From Caulobacter sp. (lineage in GTDB: Bacteria; Pseudomonadota; Alphaproteobacteria; Caulobacterales; Caulobacteraceae): a stretch of 7,086 bases of DNA. Below the pieces are notes generated by a model that had not been told where the DNA came from, ran no database searches, and saw only the letters and a list, made by a program, of their open reading frames with translations. Shown here piece by piece: positions 1 to 7,080 of the stretch. Made by a program: the position numbers and the translations under genes. Every line of letters starts with the position of its first letter. Within the stretch, counting starts at the first letter, position 1. The stretch lies in NCBI GenBank assembly GCA_014378155.1, contig JACMOF010000489.1, forward strand, positions 1 to 7,086, read 5' to 3'.

Positions 1-47
1 CCCACTTGGCGACTGCGCCGCCTGCCCGCCCCCGTAGGGGGCGTACC
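1..47 (+). repeat. Palindromic intergenic repeat, copy A (REP-like)
   Basis: This is one of two inverted copies of a roughly 47-bp element. It contains a perfect stem of 7 bp (CGCCCCC at 27-33, loop GTA, GGGGGCG at 37-43). A weaker 4-bp stem lies before it (GGCG at 8-11, CGCC at 16-19). Aligned to the reverse complement of 62-108, I count 37 of 47 identical positions. The differences in the weaker stem still leave a hairpin there, which suggests structure is being kept. The layout resembles REP or BIME elements. It may continue beyond the left edge of the window. No coding function is seen. Confidence 0.6.
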
Positions 48-61
48 CCCCCACATTCTGA

Positions 62-108
62 GGTCCGCCCCCTATGGGGGCGGACAGACCGCGAAGCGGT
101 CAGGTGGG
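62..108 (-). repeat. Palindromic intergenic repeat, copy B, overlapping the alkB 3' end
   Basis: This is the inverted partner of the element at 1-47, separated from it by 14 bp. It holds a perfect 10-bp stem (GTCCGCCCCC at 63-72, loop TAT, GGGGGCGGAC at 76-85). Immediately next to that is a perfect 6-bp stem (GACCGC at 87-92, loop GAA, GCGGTC at 96-101). The alkB stop codon (100-102, minus strand) lies at the edge of the second stem, so the repeat encodes the stop and the last residues of AlkB. No U-run follows the stems on the minus strand, so a classical intrinsic terminator for alkB is not evident. The stems could still protect the mRNA end. Confidence 0.65.
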
Positions 109-735
109 GGCAAGAGGGTGAGCCACCGTCGCTCTTCTAAGCGTCAGATTGATCCGTCCGCCGCCGGGGATCAGGCTCGACGATCCCGGCAGGATTCGGT
201 CCACCCCATGGAACGCCAGCCGCGCCGGGCCTGACAGCCGGCAGATGTCGCCCGACGACAGCCGCAAGCTGCGGGTCGGGTCCTTGCGCGCGGTCCCGCC
301 GATCCGGAACACCGCGGTGTCGCCCAGCGAGACCGACAGCACCGGAAAGCGCGGATCGGCCTCGTCGCGGTCTTGGTGCAGACCCATCCGGGCATCGCCC
401 CGATAGAGGTTGATCAGGCAGGAGTCCGGCGGGGTGTCCGCATCGCCCAAGGCAGCCCACAGGTCGAGCAAGGCCACGGGCAGGGTTGGCCAGGGCGCGC
501 CCGTGCCCGGATGGCGGTCGGCATAGCGGTAGCCGGCCTTGTCGCTGGTCCAGCCCAGCGGTCCAAAGGCGCTCATCTTCACGCTCATCGCCTTGCCATA
601 GGCGGTGGCGTAGTTGGCCAGGGGCGCCGCCTCGGCCGCCGCCAGGGCCAGGCGCGTCAGATCGGCCTGGGCCTTGGGGTCCAGACAACCAGGCCATAGG
701 TCGAAACCCGGCAGAACGCTGATCGGTCTATTCAT
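100..735 (-). CDS. alkB: AlkB, alpha-ketoglutarate-dependent dioxygenase for alkylated DNA
   Basis: AlkB removes methyl groups from 1-methyladenine and 3-methylcytosine in DNA or RNA by Fe(II)/2-oxoglutarate-dependent hydroxylation, releasing formaldehyde. It acts in the cytoplasm. The 211-residue product is close to the E. coli length of 216. The iron triad is visible as H120-x-D122 (in LHQDRDE) and H176 (in AFHGVDR). The 2-oxoglutarate arginines are R194 and R200 in RINLTLR. N109 and Y111 (LINLY) match known cofactor-pocket positions. W62 and Y69 (GW...GY) match the substrate-base stacking residues. Spacing of the motifs agrees with E. coli AlkB, so the enzyme should be active. The start ATG gives a natural N-terminus, with no good Shine-Dalgarno upstream. 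The last few residues (APT and stop) come from an intergenic repeat. The gene is divergent from the aminopeptidase gene with a 94-bp gap. Confidence 0.95.
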   Translation of the reverse strand: MNRPISVLPGFDLWPGCLDPKAQADLTRLALAAAEAAPLANYATAYGKAMSVKMSAFGPLGWTSDKAGYRYADRHPGTGAPWPTLPVALLDLWAALGDADTPPDSCLINLYRGDARMGLHQDRDEADPRFPVLSVSLGDTAVFRIGGTARKDPTRSLRLSSGDICRLSGPARLAFHGVDRILPGSSSLIPGGGRINLTLRRATVAHPLAPT

Positions 736-741
736 TACGGA

Positions 742-767
742 GATTTAATGCGCCAGACGCGTTTGAA
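742..767 (-). promoter_or_regulatory. Candidate housekeeping promoter for alkB, predicting a leaderless mRNA
   Basis: On the minus strand, ATTAAATC (749 down to 742) fits the TAnAwC core of the Caulobacter sigma-73 -10 consensus GCTAnAwC. An 11-nt spacer separates it from TTCAAAC (767-761), a weak match to TTGACGs. The A of the alkB ATG (735) lies seven bases downstream of the -10, where transcription would be expected to start. This fits with the lack of a Shine-Dalgarno sequence (the bases before ATG are AAATCTCCGTA). The -10 match is good and the -35 is poor, so this is a tentative call. Confidence 0.35.
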
Positions 768-819
768 CAGTGTTGGTCTGCGCCCCTCGGCGTTGGAGCC
801 GAACAGTTTTTGCAGTTTC

Positions 820-823
820 AAGG
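820..823 (+). promoter_or_regulatory. Ribosome binding site deciding the aminopeptidase start
   Basis: AAGG lies six bases before the ATG at 830. An in-frame GTG at 770 would add 20 residues (including CAPRRWSR) in front of an otherwise ideal signal peptide, and I see no ribosome binding site before it. The ATG at 830 is therefore preferred. Confidence 0.6.
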
Positions 824-829
824 CCGACA

Positions 830-3481
830 ATGCGCAAACTTCTTTCCACAGCGGCCGCCGCCGCGCTCGTTTTCGCCGCCGGTTCGAGCCTGGCCGCGAC
901 CCCCGCCTCCAGCAAGCCGGCGCAGATCACCGCCGCCAATGTCACCACCCAGCTGCCGCGCGGTGTCGTGCCGAGCCACTACGACCTGGCCTTCACGCCC
1001 GACGCCGACAAGCTGACCTTCACCGCCTCGGTCAAGATCAATATCGACGTGGTGACCCCGAGCAAGGCCATCACCCTGCAGGCCGCCGACCTGGCCTTCG
1101 CCAAGGTCGAGCTGGCCGGGGTGGGCGCCGCCAAGGTCACGGTCGACGCCGAGGCCCAGACCGCCACCTTCACCTTCGACAAGGTCATCGCCAAGGGCGC
1201 GCACGTCCTGGCCATCGACTATAGCGGCAAGATTTACAAGCAGGCCGCCGGCCTGTTCGCCCTGGACTACGACACCGACCAGGGCAAGAAGCGCGCCCTC
1301 TATACCCAGTTCGAGAATTCCGACGCCCGCCGGTTCATTCCCTCGTGGGATGAGCCGTTCTTCAAGGCCACCTATGACGTCCAGGTCATCGTCCCGACCG
1401 GCCAGATGGCCATCGGCAACATGCCGATCGCCAAGACCCAGGACCTCGGCGGCGGCAAGTCCAAGGTGACCTTCGCCACCTCGCCCAAGATGTCGACCTA
1501 TCTGCTGTTCTTCGGCCTGGGCGACTTCGACCGCGCCACCGCCAAGGTCGGCGACGTCGAGATGGGCGTGATCACCAAGAAAGGCGACCTGGCGAAGGCC
1601 GACTTCGCCCTCAAGTCCTCGGGCCCGATCCTGCAGTGGTACAACGACTATTTCGGCGCGCCCTATCCGCTGCCGAAGCTGGACCACATCGCCGCCCCCG
1701 GCCAGAGCCAGTTCTTCAGCGCCATGGAAAACTGGGGCGCGATCTTCTATTTCGAATACGCCCTGTTGGAAGACCCGGCGATCTCGACCCAGGCCGACCG
1801 CCAGGAAATCTACACCACCGTGGCCCACGAGATGGCCCACCAGTGGTTCGGCGACCTGGTCACCATGCAGTGGTGGGACGATCTGTGGCTGAACGAAGGG
1901 TTCGCCTCCTGGATGGAAGGCCGGGCTACCGAGCACTTCCACCCCGAATGGAACACGCAGCTGGCTTCGGTCGCCGGGCGTGAGTACGCCATGGGCCTAG
2001 ACTCCCTGGTCACCACCCACCCGGTCGTCCAGCATGTCGAGACCGTCGACCAGGCCAGCCAGGCCTTTGACGGCATCACCTACCAAAAGGGCGAGGCGGT
2101 CATCAGCATGCTCGAGGCCTATGTCGGCCCCGACGCCTGGCGCGATGGCGTACGCCGCTACATCAAGGCCCACGCCCACGGCAACACCACCACCGACGAC
2201 CTGTGGAAGGAAGTCGAGGCCGCGGCAGGCAAGCCCATCACCGCCATCGCCCACGACTTCACCCTGCAGCCGGGCGTGCCGCTGATCACCGTCGACGCCG
2301 GCGCCTGCGCGGCGGGCAAGACCCCTGTGACCCTGACCCAGGGCGAGTTCAGCCGCGACAAGCCGACCAAGACCCCCCTGGCCTGGCGCGTGCCGGTCTC
2401 GGCCCAGGTCGTCGGGTCCAGCACGGTGTCCAGGACCCTGGTCGAGGGCGGCAAGGGTTCGCTCAGCGTCGTGGGCTGCGGCCCCGTGGTCGTCAATGCC
2501 GGGCAGGCCGGCTATTTCCGCACCCTCTATACGCCCAAGGCCTTCGCCGGCGTCTCGGCCAGCTTCGCCAAATTGCCGGCCATCGACCAGCTAGGCCTGA
2601 TCTCCGACGCCTGGGCCTTGGGCTTGAACGGCCAGCAGACGGTGACCGACGCCCCGGACCTGGTCATGGCCACCCCCGCCGACGCCGATCCGCAGGTGTG
2701 GGGCAAGGTCGCGGGCGTCCTGACCAGCGTCAACAGTATGTACGACAGCGCGCCGGCCGACCGGGCGGCTTTCCGCAAGCTGGCCATAGCCCGTCTGTCA
2801 CCGGTGTTCGCCCAGGTGGGCTGGATGGCCAAGCCGGGTGAGGCCGGTACGGTCGCCACCCTCCGGCAGACCCTGATCAACTCGCTGAGCACCTTAGGCG
2901 ATCCCGCGGTGATCGCCGAGGCCAAGCGCCGCTACGCCGCCGACAAGAGCGACCCGACCGCCGTGCCGGGCCCGCTGCGCAAGCCCATCCTGGCCGCCGT
3001 GGCCCGCCACGCCGACGCGGCGGCCTGGGACACCCTGCACGCACAGGCCAAGGCCGAGAAGACCCCGCTGATCCGCGACCAGCTGTACACCCAGCTGGCC
3101 TCGGCCGAGGACGACGCCCTGGCCGCCAAGGCCCTGGAACTGGCCCTGACCGACGAGCCGGGCGAGACCCTGTCGTCCAACATGATCTCGCGCGTCGCGG
3201 GTCTGCACCCCGACCTAGCCTTCGATTTCGCTGTCGCCCACAAGGACGCGGTCAACGGCAAGGTCGACGCGGCCTCGGCGACCAAGTTCATCCCGGGCCT
3301 GGCGAGGAATTCGGCCGACCCGGCGATGATCGGCAAGGTCACCGCCTATGCTGCCGCCAACCTGCCGGCCGCCTCCCGTGGCGAGGCTGACAAGTCGGTG
3401 GCTTCGATCACCGACCGTATCAAGTCCCGCAAGGCCGCGCTGCCGCAAATCACGGCCTGGGTCGCCAAGCACGGCGGCTGA
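830..3481 (+). CDS. Exported M1-family zinc aminopeptidase
   Basis: This is a broad-specificity N-terminal aminopeptidase of the gluzincin M1 family, 883 residues, predicted to be periplasmic. Residues 1-22 form a Sec signal peptide (MRKLL, then an Ala/Leu/Val core, then SSLA before ATPA). The N-terminal beta domain runs to about residue 225. The catalytic domain carries the substrate-amine motif as SAMEN (297-301, usually GAMEN) and zinc site HEMAH (333-337), with the third ligand E356 in WLNEGF exactly 18 residues on. The catalytic tyrosine is Y418 (ITYQKGEAV). A beta-sandwich follows at about 460-555. After GYFR (561-564) comes an alpha-helical C-terminal domain like that of ERAP1 and puromycin-sensitive aminopeptidases. 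The mature protein has only two cysteines, C493 and C550. The gene is monocistronic by appearance: divergent from alkB, and ended by a terminator. No clear promoter was found in the 94-bp gap on this strand. I do not assign pepN, because the protein may belong to another M1 subfamily. Confidence 0.93.
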   Translation: MRKLLSTAAAAALVFAAGSSLAATPASSKPAQITAANVTTQLPRGVVPSHYDLAFTPDADKLTFTASVKINIDVVTPSKAITLQAADLAFAKVELAGVGAAKVTVDAEAQTATFTFDKVIAKGAHVLAIDYSGKIYKQAAGLFALDYDTDQGKKRALYTQFENSDARRFIPSWDEPFFKATYDVQVIVPTGQMAIGNMPIAKTQDLGGGKSKVTFATSPKMSTYLLFFGLGDFDRATAKVGDVEMGVITKKGDLAKADFALKSSGPILQWYNDYFGAPYPLPKLDHIAAPGQSQFFSAMENWGAIFYFEYALLEDPAISTQADRQEIYTTVAHEMAHQWFGDLVTMQWWDDLWLNEGFASWMEGRATEHFHPEWNTQLASVAGREYAMGLDSLVTTHPVVQHVETVDQASQAFDGITYQKGEAVISMLEAYVGPDAWRDGVRRYIKAHAHGNTTTDDLWKEVEAAAGKPITAIAHDFTLQPGVPLITVDAGACAAGKTPVTLTQGEFSRDKPTKTPLAWRVPVSAQVVGSSTVSRTLVEGGKGSLSVVGCGPVVVNAGQAGYFRTLYTPKAFAGVSASFAKLPAIDQLGLISDAWALGLNGQQTVTDAPDLVMATPADADPQVWGKVAGVLTSVNSMYDSAPADRAAFRKLAIARLSPVFAQVGWMAKPGEAGTVATLRQTLINSLSTLGDPAVIAEAKRRYAADKSDPTAVPGPLRKPILAAVARHADAAAWDTLHAQAKAEKTPLIRDQLYTQLASAEDDALAAKALELALTDEPGETLSSNMISRVAGLHPDLAFDFAVAHKDAVNGKVDAASATKFIPGLARNSADPAMIGKVTAYAAANLPAASRGEADKSVASITDRIKSRKAALPQITAWVAKHGG

Positions 3482-3522
3482 GCATCGACCTAGAACGCGC
3501 GCTCTGAGCGGGTTCAGCGAAC

Positions 3523-3553
3523 GCGAGTTGAGGCTTTCGCGCCTCGTTCTCGC
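3523..3553 (+). other. Stem-loop just downstream of the aminopeptidase gene
   Basis: GCGAG (3523-3527) pairs with CTCGC (3549-3553), and GAGGC (3530-3534) pairs with GCCTC (3541-3545). A small TT/GTT internal loop separates the stems, and TTTCGC forms the terminal loop. No U-run follows, so this is more likely a 3'-end stabiliser than the terminator itself. The actual terminator lies 16 bases further on. Confidence 0.45.
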
Positions 3554-3568
3554 CCTATACGACGGGAT

Positions 3569-3596
3569 GGCCGCGCTTTTTTTGGCGCGGCCTTTT
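3569..3596 (+). terminator. Rho-independent terminator of the aminopeptidase gene
   Basis: A perfect 8-bp GC-only stem (GGCCGCGC at 3569-3576 with GCGCGGCC at 3585-3592) encloses a loop of seven T and one G, and TTTT follows (3593-3596). It lies 88 bases after the aminopeptidase stop codon and upstream of the dnaK promoters, so it should insulate dnaK from read-through. The U-tract is short, so some read-through is possible. Confidence 0.72.
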
Positions 3597-3602
3597 CGCC
3601 TG

Positions 3603-3614
3603 GAGTCGCGATTC
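3603..3614. promoter_or_regulatory. Two adjacent GAnTC (CcrM methylation) sites upstream of dnaK
   Basis: GAGTC (3603-3607) and GATTC (3610-3614) lie two bases apart and about 25-36 bp upstream of the sigma-32 -35 element. GAnTC is the target of the cell-cycle-regulated methylase CcrM in alphaproteobacteria, and promoter GAnTC sites can couple transcription to replication. The sites are directly visible. A regulatory effect on dnaK is inferred. Confidence 0.4.
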
Positions 3615-3638
3615 CCCTTCTTTCCATGCGGGATTGGG

Positions 3639-3666
3639 CTTGCAGGCTGGTACCTATCCCCCATAT
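3639..3666 (+). promoter_or_regulatory. Sigma-32 (RpoH) heat-shock promoter of dnaK
   Basis: CTTGCAG (3639-3645), a 13-bp spacer and CCCCATAT (3659-3666) closely match the E. coli sigma-32 consensus (CTTGAAA, then CCCCATnT). The -10 matches at every specified base and the -35 keeps the CTTG core. Transcription should start near 3672-3675, giving a dnaK leader of about 205 nt. This is the main evidence that dnaKJ here is heat-inducible. Confidence 0.75.
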
Positions 3667-3682
3667 CCGCCTTCGAAGCGGG

Positions 3683-3700
3683 GTTGACGGGCTCGTCAAC
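3683..3700. promoter_or_regulatory. Perfect dyad overlapping the downstream dnaK promoter
   Basis: GTTGACG (3683-3689), four bases, then CGTCAAC (3694-3700) form a perfect 7-bp inverted repeat. It covers the -35 of the sigma-73-like promoter and falls just after the expected start of the sigma-32 transcript. It could be an operator for a dimeric regulator or a small RNA stem with loop GGCT. It does not resemble CIRCE. No regulator can be named. Confidence 0.4.
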
Positions 3701-3711
3701 TTCGATTGAAC
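3684..3711 (+). promoter_or_regulatory. Housekeeping (sigma-73-like) promoter of dnaK
   Basis: TTGACGG (3684-3690) matches the Caulobacter -35 consensus TTGACGs in full. After a 13-bp spacer, GATTGAAC (3704-3711) agrees with most of the -10 consensus GCTAnAwC. The start would be near 3717-3719, giving a leader of about 160 nt. A heat-shock promoter upstream with a housekeeping promoter downstream fits basal plus inducible expression of dnaK. Confidence 0.55.
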
Positions 3712-3729
3712 GAACGCTTTCCGTTATAG

Positions 3730-3753
3730 ACGTCGGCCTTGGCCGTCGTTTTT
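3730..3753 (+). terminator. Terminator-like hairpin in the dnaK leader (possible attenuator)
   Basis: ACG-T-CGGC (3730-3737) pairs with GCCG-T-CGT (3742-3749) around loop CTTG, with one T-T mismatch, and TTTTT (3749-3753) follows. It lies downstream of both dnaK promoters and 125 bases before the start codon, so it could end a fraction of transcripts early. GACGGC (3799-3804) could pair with the right arm GCCGTC (3742-3747), or with a second GCCGTC (3846-3851) near the ribosome binding site, giving alternative folds. Function is inferred only. Confidence 0.35.
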
Positions 3754-3858
3754 GAGCGGCAAGGATTTGGATCAACCGTTAGAACGCGACCAGACGGGGA
3801 CGGCTCGAGAAAAACCGGGGCGCTTGCCTTAAGGCCCTTGTCACCGCCGTCCGCCATT

Positions 3859-3872
3859 CAGGAGCTGCAGGT
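3859..3872 (+). promoter_or_regulatory. dnaK ribosome binding site region
   Basis: Two candidates lie before the ATG at 3879. CAGGAG (3859-3864) is the stronger match but ends 14 bases away. GCAGGT (3867-3872) is weaker but better spaced, with its GG seven bases from the ATG. The strong but distant site is unusual for a highly expressed gene. Confidence 0.4.
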
Positions 3873-3878
3873 CTCAAC

Positions 3879-5774
<1,896 letters not shown>

Positions 5775-5780
5775 CCATGG

Positions 5781-5820
5781 GTCGCGGGCTGGACCTCCTA
5801 AGCGAAGTCCCGCCCGCGAC
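5781..5820 (+). other. Strong stem-loop 1 in the dnaK-dnaJ spacer
   Basis: GTCGCGGGC (5781-5789) pairs perfectly with GCCCGCGAC (5812-5820). After a T-C mismatch, GGAC (5791-5794) pairs with GTCC (5807-5810), closing a 12-nt loop. The stem starts six bases after the dnaK stop codon. It is followed by GCCTTTCGGG rather than a U-run, so it is at best a weak terminator. It may protect the dnaK mRNA 3' end after processing and so lower dnaJ relative to dnaK. Confidence 0.65.
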
Positions 5821-5836
5821 GCCTTTCGGGAACAAG

Positions 5837-5869
5837 GCTCCTGCCCGCCGCTTGTGGCTGGGCAGGAGC
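5837..5869 (+). other. Strong stem-loop 2 in the dnaK-dnaJ spacer
   Basis: GCTCCTGCCC (5837-5846) pairs perfectly over 10 bp with GGGCAGGAGC (5860-5869). Inside it GCC (5847-5849) can pair with GGC (5856-5858), leaving a bulged T and loop GCTTGT. No U-tract follows. It sits 59 bases before the dnaJ start. Its role (processing, stability, or control of ribosome entry) is not shown by the sequence. Confidence 0.6.
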
Positions 5870-5890
5870 GCTCCCACCTCCCTATTCAAC

Positions 5891-5929
5891 ATGGCCTCCT
5901 TATTTCACATGGCTGGTGATCGACCCTGA
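5891..5929 (+). CDS. Possible 12-codon leader ORF coupled to dnaJ
   Basis: An ATG at 5891 opens a short frame encoding [12 protein letters not shown]. Its TGA stop overlaps the dnaJ start as TGATG. An internal in-frame ATG (5909) gives a six-residue version. No ribosome binding site is visible before 5891, so translation is doubtful. The overlap is the typical geometry for translational coupling, which might help dnaJ, whose own ribosome binding site is weak (GGTG at 5915-5918). Confidence 0.15.
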   Translation: MASLFHMAGDRP

Positions 5930-7080
5930 TGCGCGACTATTACGAAGTCCTGGGTGTGGCCCGCGGCTGCGATGACGCCGCCCTGAAGGTCGCCTTCCGC
6001 AAGATGGCGATGGAGCACCATCCCGACCGCAACGGCGGTTGCGAGGACGCCTCCTCGCGCTTCAAGGAAATCAACGAAGCCTATTCGATCCTGTCGGACG
6101 CCCAGAAGCGGGCCGCCTATGACCGCTTCGGCCATGCTGGGGTCAATGGCCAGCAGGGCGGCGGAGGTTTCGGCGGCGGCGACGCCAATGACATCTTCAA
6201 CGACGTCTTTGGCGACGTGTTCGGCGAGATGTTCGGCGGCGGTCGCCGCCAGGCCAGTAACGGCCCCCAACGCGGCCAGGACCTGCGCTACGACTTGGAG
6301 ATCTCCCTGGAGCAGGCCTATGCCGGCGCCGAGGTCGAGATCAAGGTTCCCGCCGCCATCACCTGCGAGGTCTGCGACGGCTCGGGCGCCAAGCCCGGCA
6401 CCAGCCCGACGGTCTGTGGCACCTGCGGCGGCGCCGGCCGCGTGCGGGCCGCTCAAGGTTTCTTCGCGGTCGAACGCGCCTGCCCCCGCTGCGGCGGTTC
6501 GGGCCGGCTGGTGCTCGATCCTTGCGTCAACTGCCACGGCCACGGACAGGTGCGCCGCGAGCGCATCCTGTCGGTCCGCGTCCCGGCCGGCGTCGATGAC
6601 GGCGCCCGGATCCGCCTGGCCGGCGAAGGCGACGCCGGCGCCCGCAGCGGTCCGCGCGGCGACCTCTACCTCTTCCTGTCGGTGATCCCGCACGAACTGT
6701 TCGAGCGCGATGGCCTAGACCTGTTGTGCACCGTGCCCGTGCCGATGACCGTGGCCGCCCTCGGCGGTGACATCGAGGCCCCCTGCCTGCTGGGCGGCGA
6801 GACCTGCGACGGCAATTGCCGCATCACCGTCAAGGTCCCCGAAGGCGCCCAGACCGGCAAGACCGTCCGCCTCAAGGGCAAGGGCATGCCGTCCTTGCGC
6901 AGCCGCCAGCGCGGCGACCTGGTGGTCGAGCTGTTCGTCGAAACCCCAACCCACCTGTCGGCTCGGCAGAAGGAACTGCTCGTCGAGTTGGCCACCCTCA
7001 GCAGCGAAAAACAGAACCCCAAGTCCGCTAACTTCGTCGGCAAGGCCAAGCGGTTCTGGGAAGAAGTGACGGGGAGCTAG
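5929..7080 (+). CDS. dnaJ: Co-chaperone DnaJ (Hsp40, type I)
   Basis: DnaJ delivers unfolded clients to DnaK and stimulates its ATPase. The 383-residue product is complete and type I. The J domain is at 1-70, with HPD at 31-33. A Gly/Phe region runs from about 74 to 105 and includes [11 protein letters not shown]. Four CxxCxGxG zinc repeats start at C146, C163, C185 and C199, and all eight cysteines are present. The last repeat reads CVNCHGHG. The substrate-binding C-terminal domains follow, ending in [15 protein letters not shown]. An extra cysteine trio (C286, C293, C297) lies in the C-terminal part. The [11 protein letters not shown]-terminus fixes the start. It is the second gene of the dnaKJ operon, 154 bp after dnaK across two stem-loops, with a weak ribosome binding site (GGTG at 5915-5918). 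Confidence 0.98.
   Translation: MRDYYEVLGVARGCDDAALKVAFRKMAMEHHPDRNGGCEDASSRFKEINEAYSILSDAQKRAAYDRFGHAGVNGQQGGGGFGGGDANDIFNDVFGDVFGEMFGGGRRQASNGPQRGQDLRYDLEISLEQAYAGAEVEIKVPAAITCEVCDGSGAKPGTSPTVCGTCGGAGRVRAAQGFFAVERACPRCGGSGRLVLDPCVNCHGHGQVRRERILSVRVPAGVDDGARIRLAGEGDAGARSGPRGDLYLFLSVIPHELFERDGLDLLCTVPVPMTVAALGGDIEAPCLLGGETCDGNCRITVKVPEGAQTGKTVRLKGKGMPSLRSRQRGDLVVELFVETPTHLSARQKELLVELATLSSEKQNPKSANFVGKAKRFWEEVTGS

Larger units (their letters stand above)
3482..3878. other. Non-coding control region between the aminopeptidase gene and dnaK
   Basis: This 397-bp stretch has no convincing gene. In order it holds a stem-loop (3523-3553), an intrinsic terminator (3569-3596), two GAnTC sites (3603-3614), a sigma-32 promoter (3639-3666), a dyad overlapping a sigma-73 promoter (3683-3711), and a dnaK leader of about 160-205 nt. 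The leader carries a terminator-like hairpin (3730-3753) and the ribosome binding site. Reading frames across it conflict with these elements and show no recognisable protein. Confidence 0.75.

Noticed and set aside
765..779. Possible LexA (SOS) box, GAAC-N7-GTCT, upstream of alkB
   Set aside because: Only one half matches the alphaproteobacterial GAAC-N7-GAAC or GTTC-N7-GTTC pattern, so SOS control is not supported.
770..829. Upstream GTG start for the aminopeptidase
   Set aside because: It would put 20 residues with several arginines before a clear Sec signal peptide, and no ribosome binding site precedes it. The ATG at 830 has AAGG six bases upstream.
818..1942. Long minus-strand open frame (374 codons) antisense to the aminopeptidase gene
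   Set aside because: It covers the signal peptide and zinc motif of a clear plus-strand enzyme. Its product is a low-complexity Gly/Val/Asp-rich sequence typical of shadow frames.
3514..3699. Minus-strand frame of 61 codons in the intergenic region
   Set aside because: It spans the terminator and promoter elements, has an Arg/Ser-rich composition with no motif, and has no visible initiation signal.
3706..3730. Third overlapping dnaK promoter, TTGAACG with GTTATAGA
   Set aside because: The -10 agrees poorly with the sigma-73 consensus at short spacing, and the fit to the alphaproteobacterial sigma-32 form is partial. The two promoters upstream explain the region better.
3348..3755. Plus-strand frame of 135 codons running from the aminopeptidase end into the intergenic region
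   Set aside because: It starts out of frame inside the aminopeptidase gene and crosses the terminator and both dnaK promoters. No protein family is recognisable.
3491..3788. Direct repeat TAGAACGCG at 3491-3499 and 3780-3788
   Set aside because: Nine bases with unrelated flanks can occur by chance. The copies lie in unrelated contexts and no mobile element lies between them.
3823..3859. CTTG motifs followed by CGCCATTC close to dnaK, resembling a sigma-32 promoter
   Set aside because: The spacers are about 7 or 22 bp, both outside the usual range, and the start would remove the ribosome binding site.
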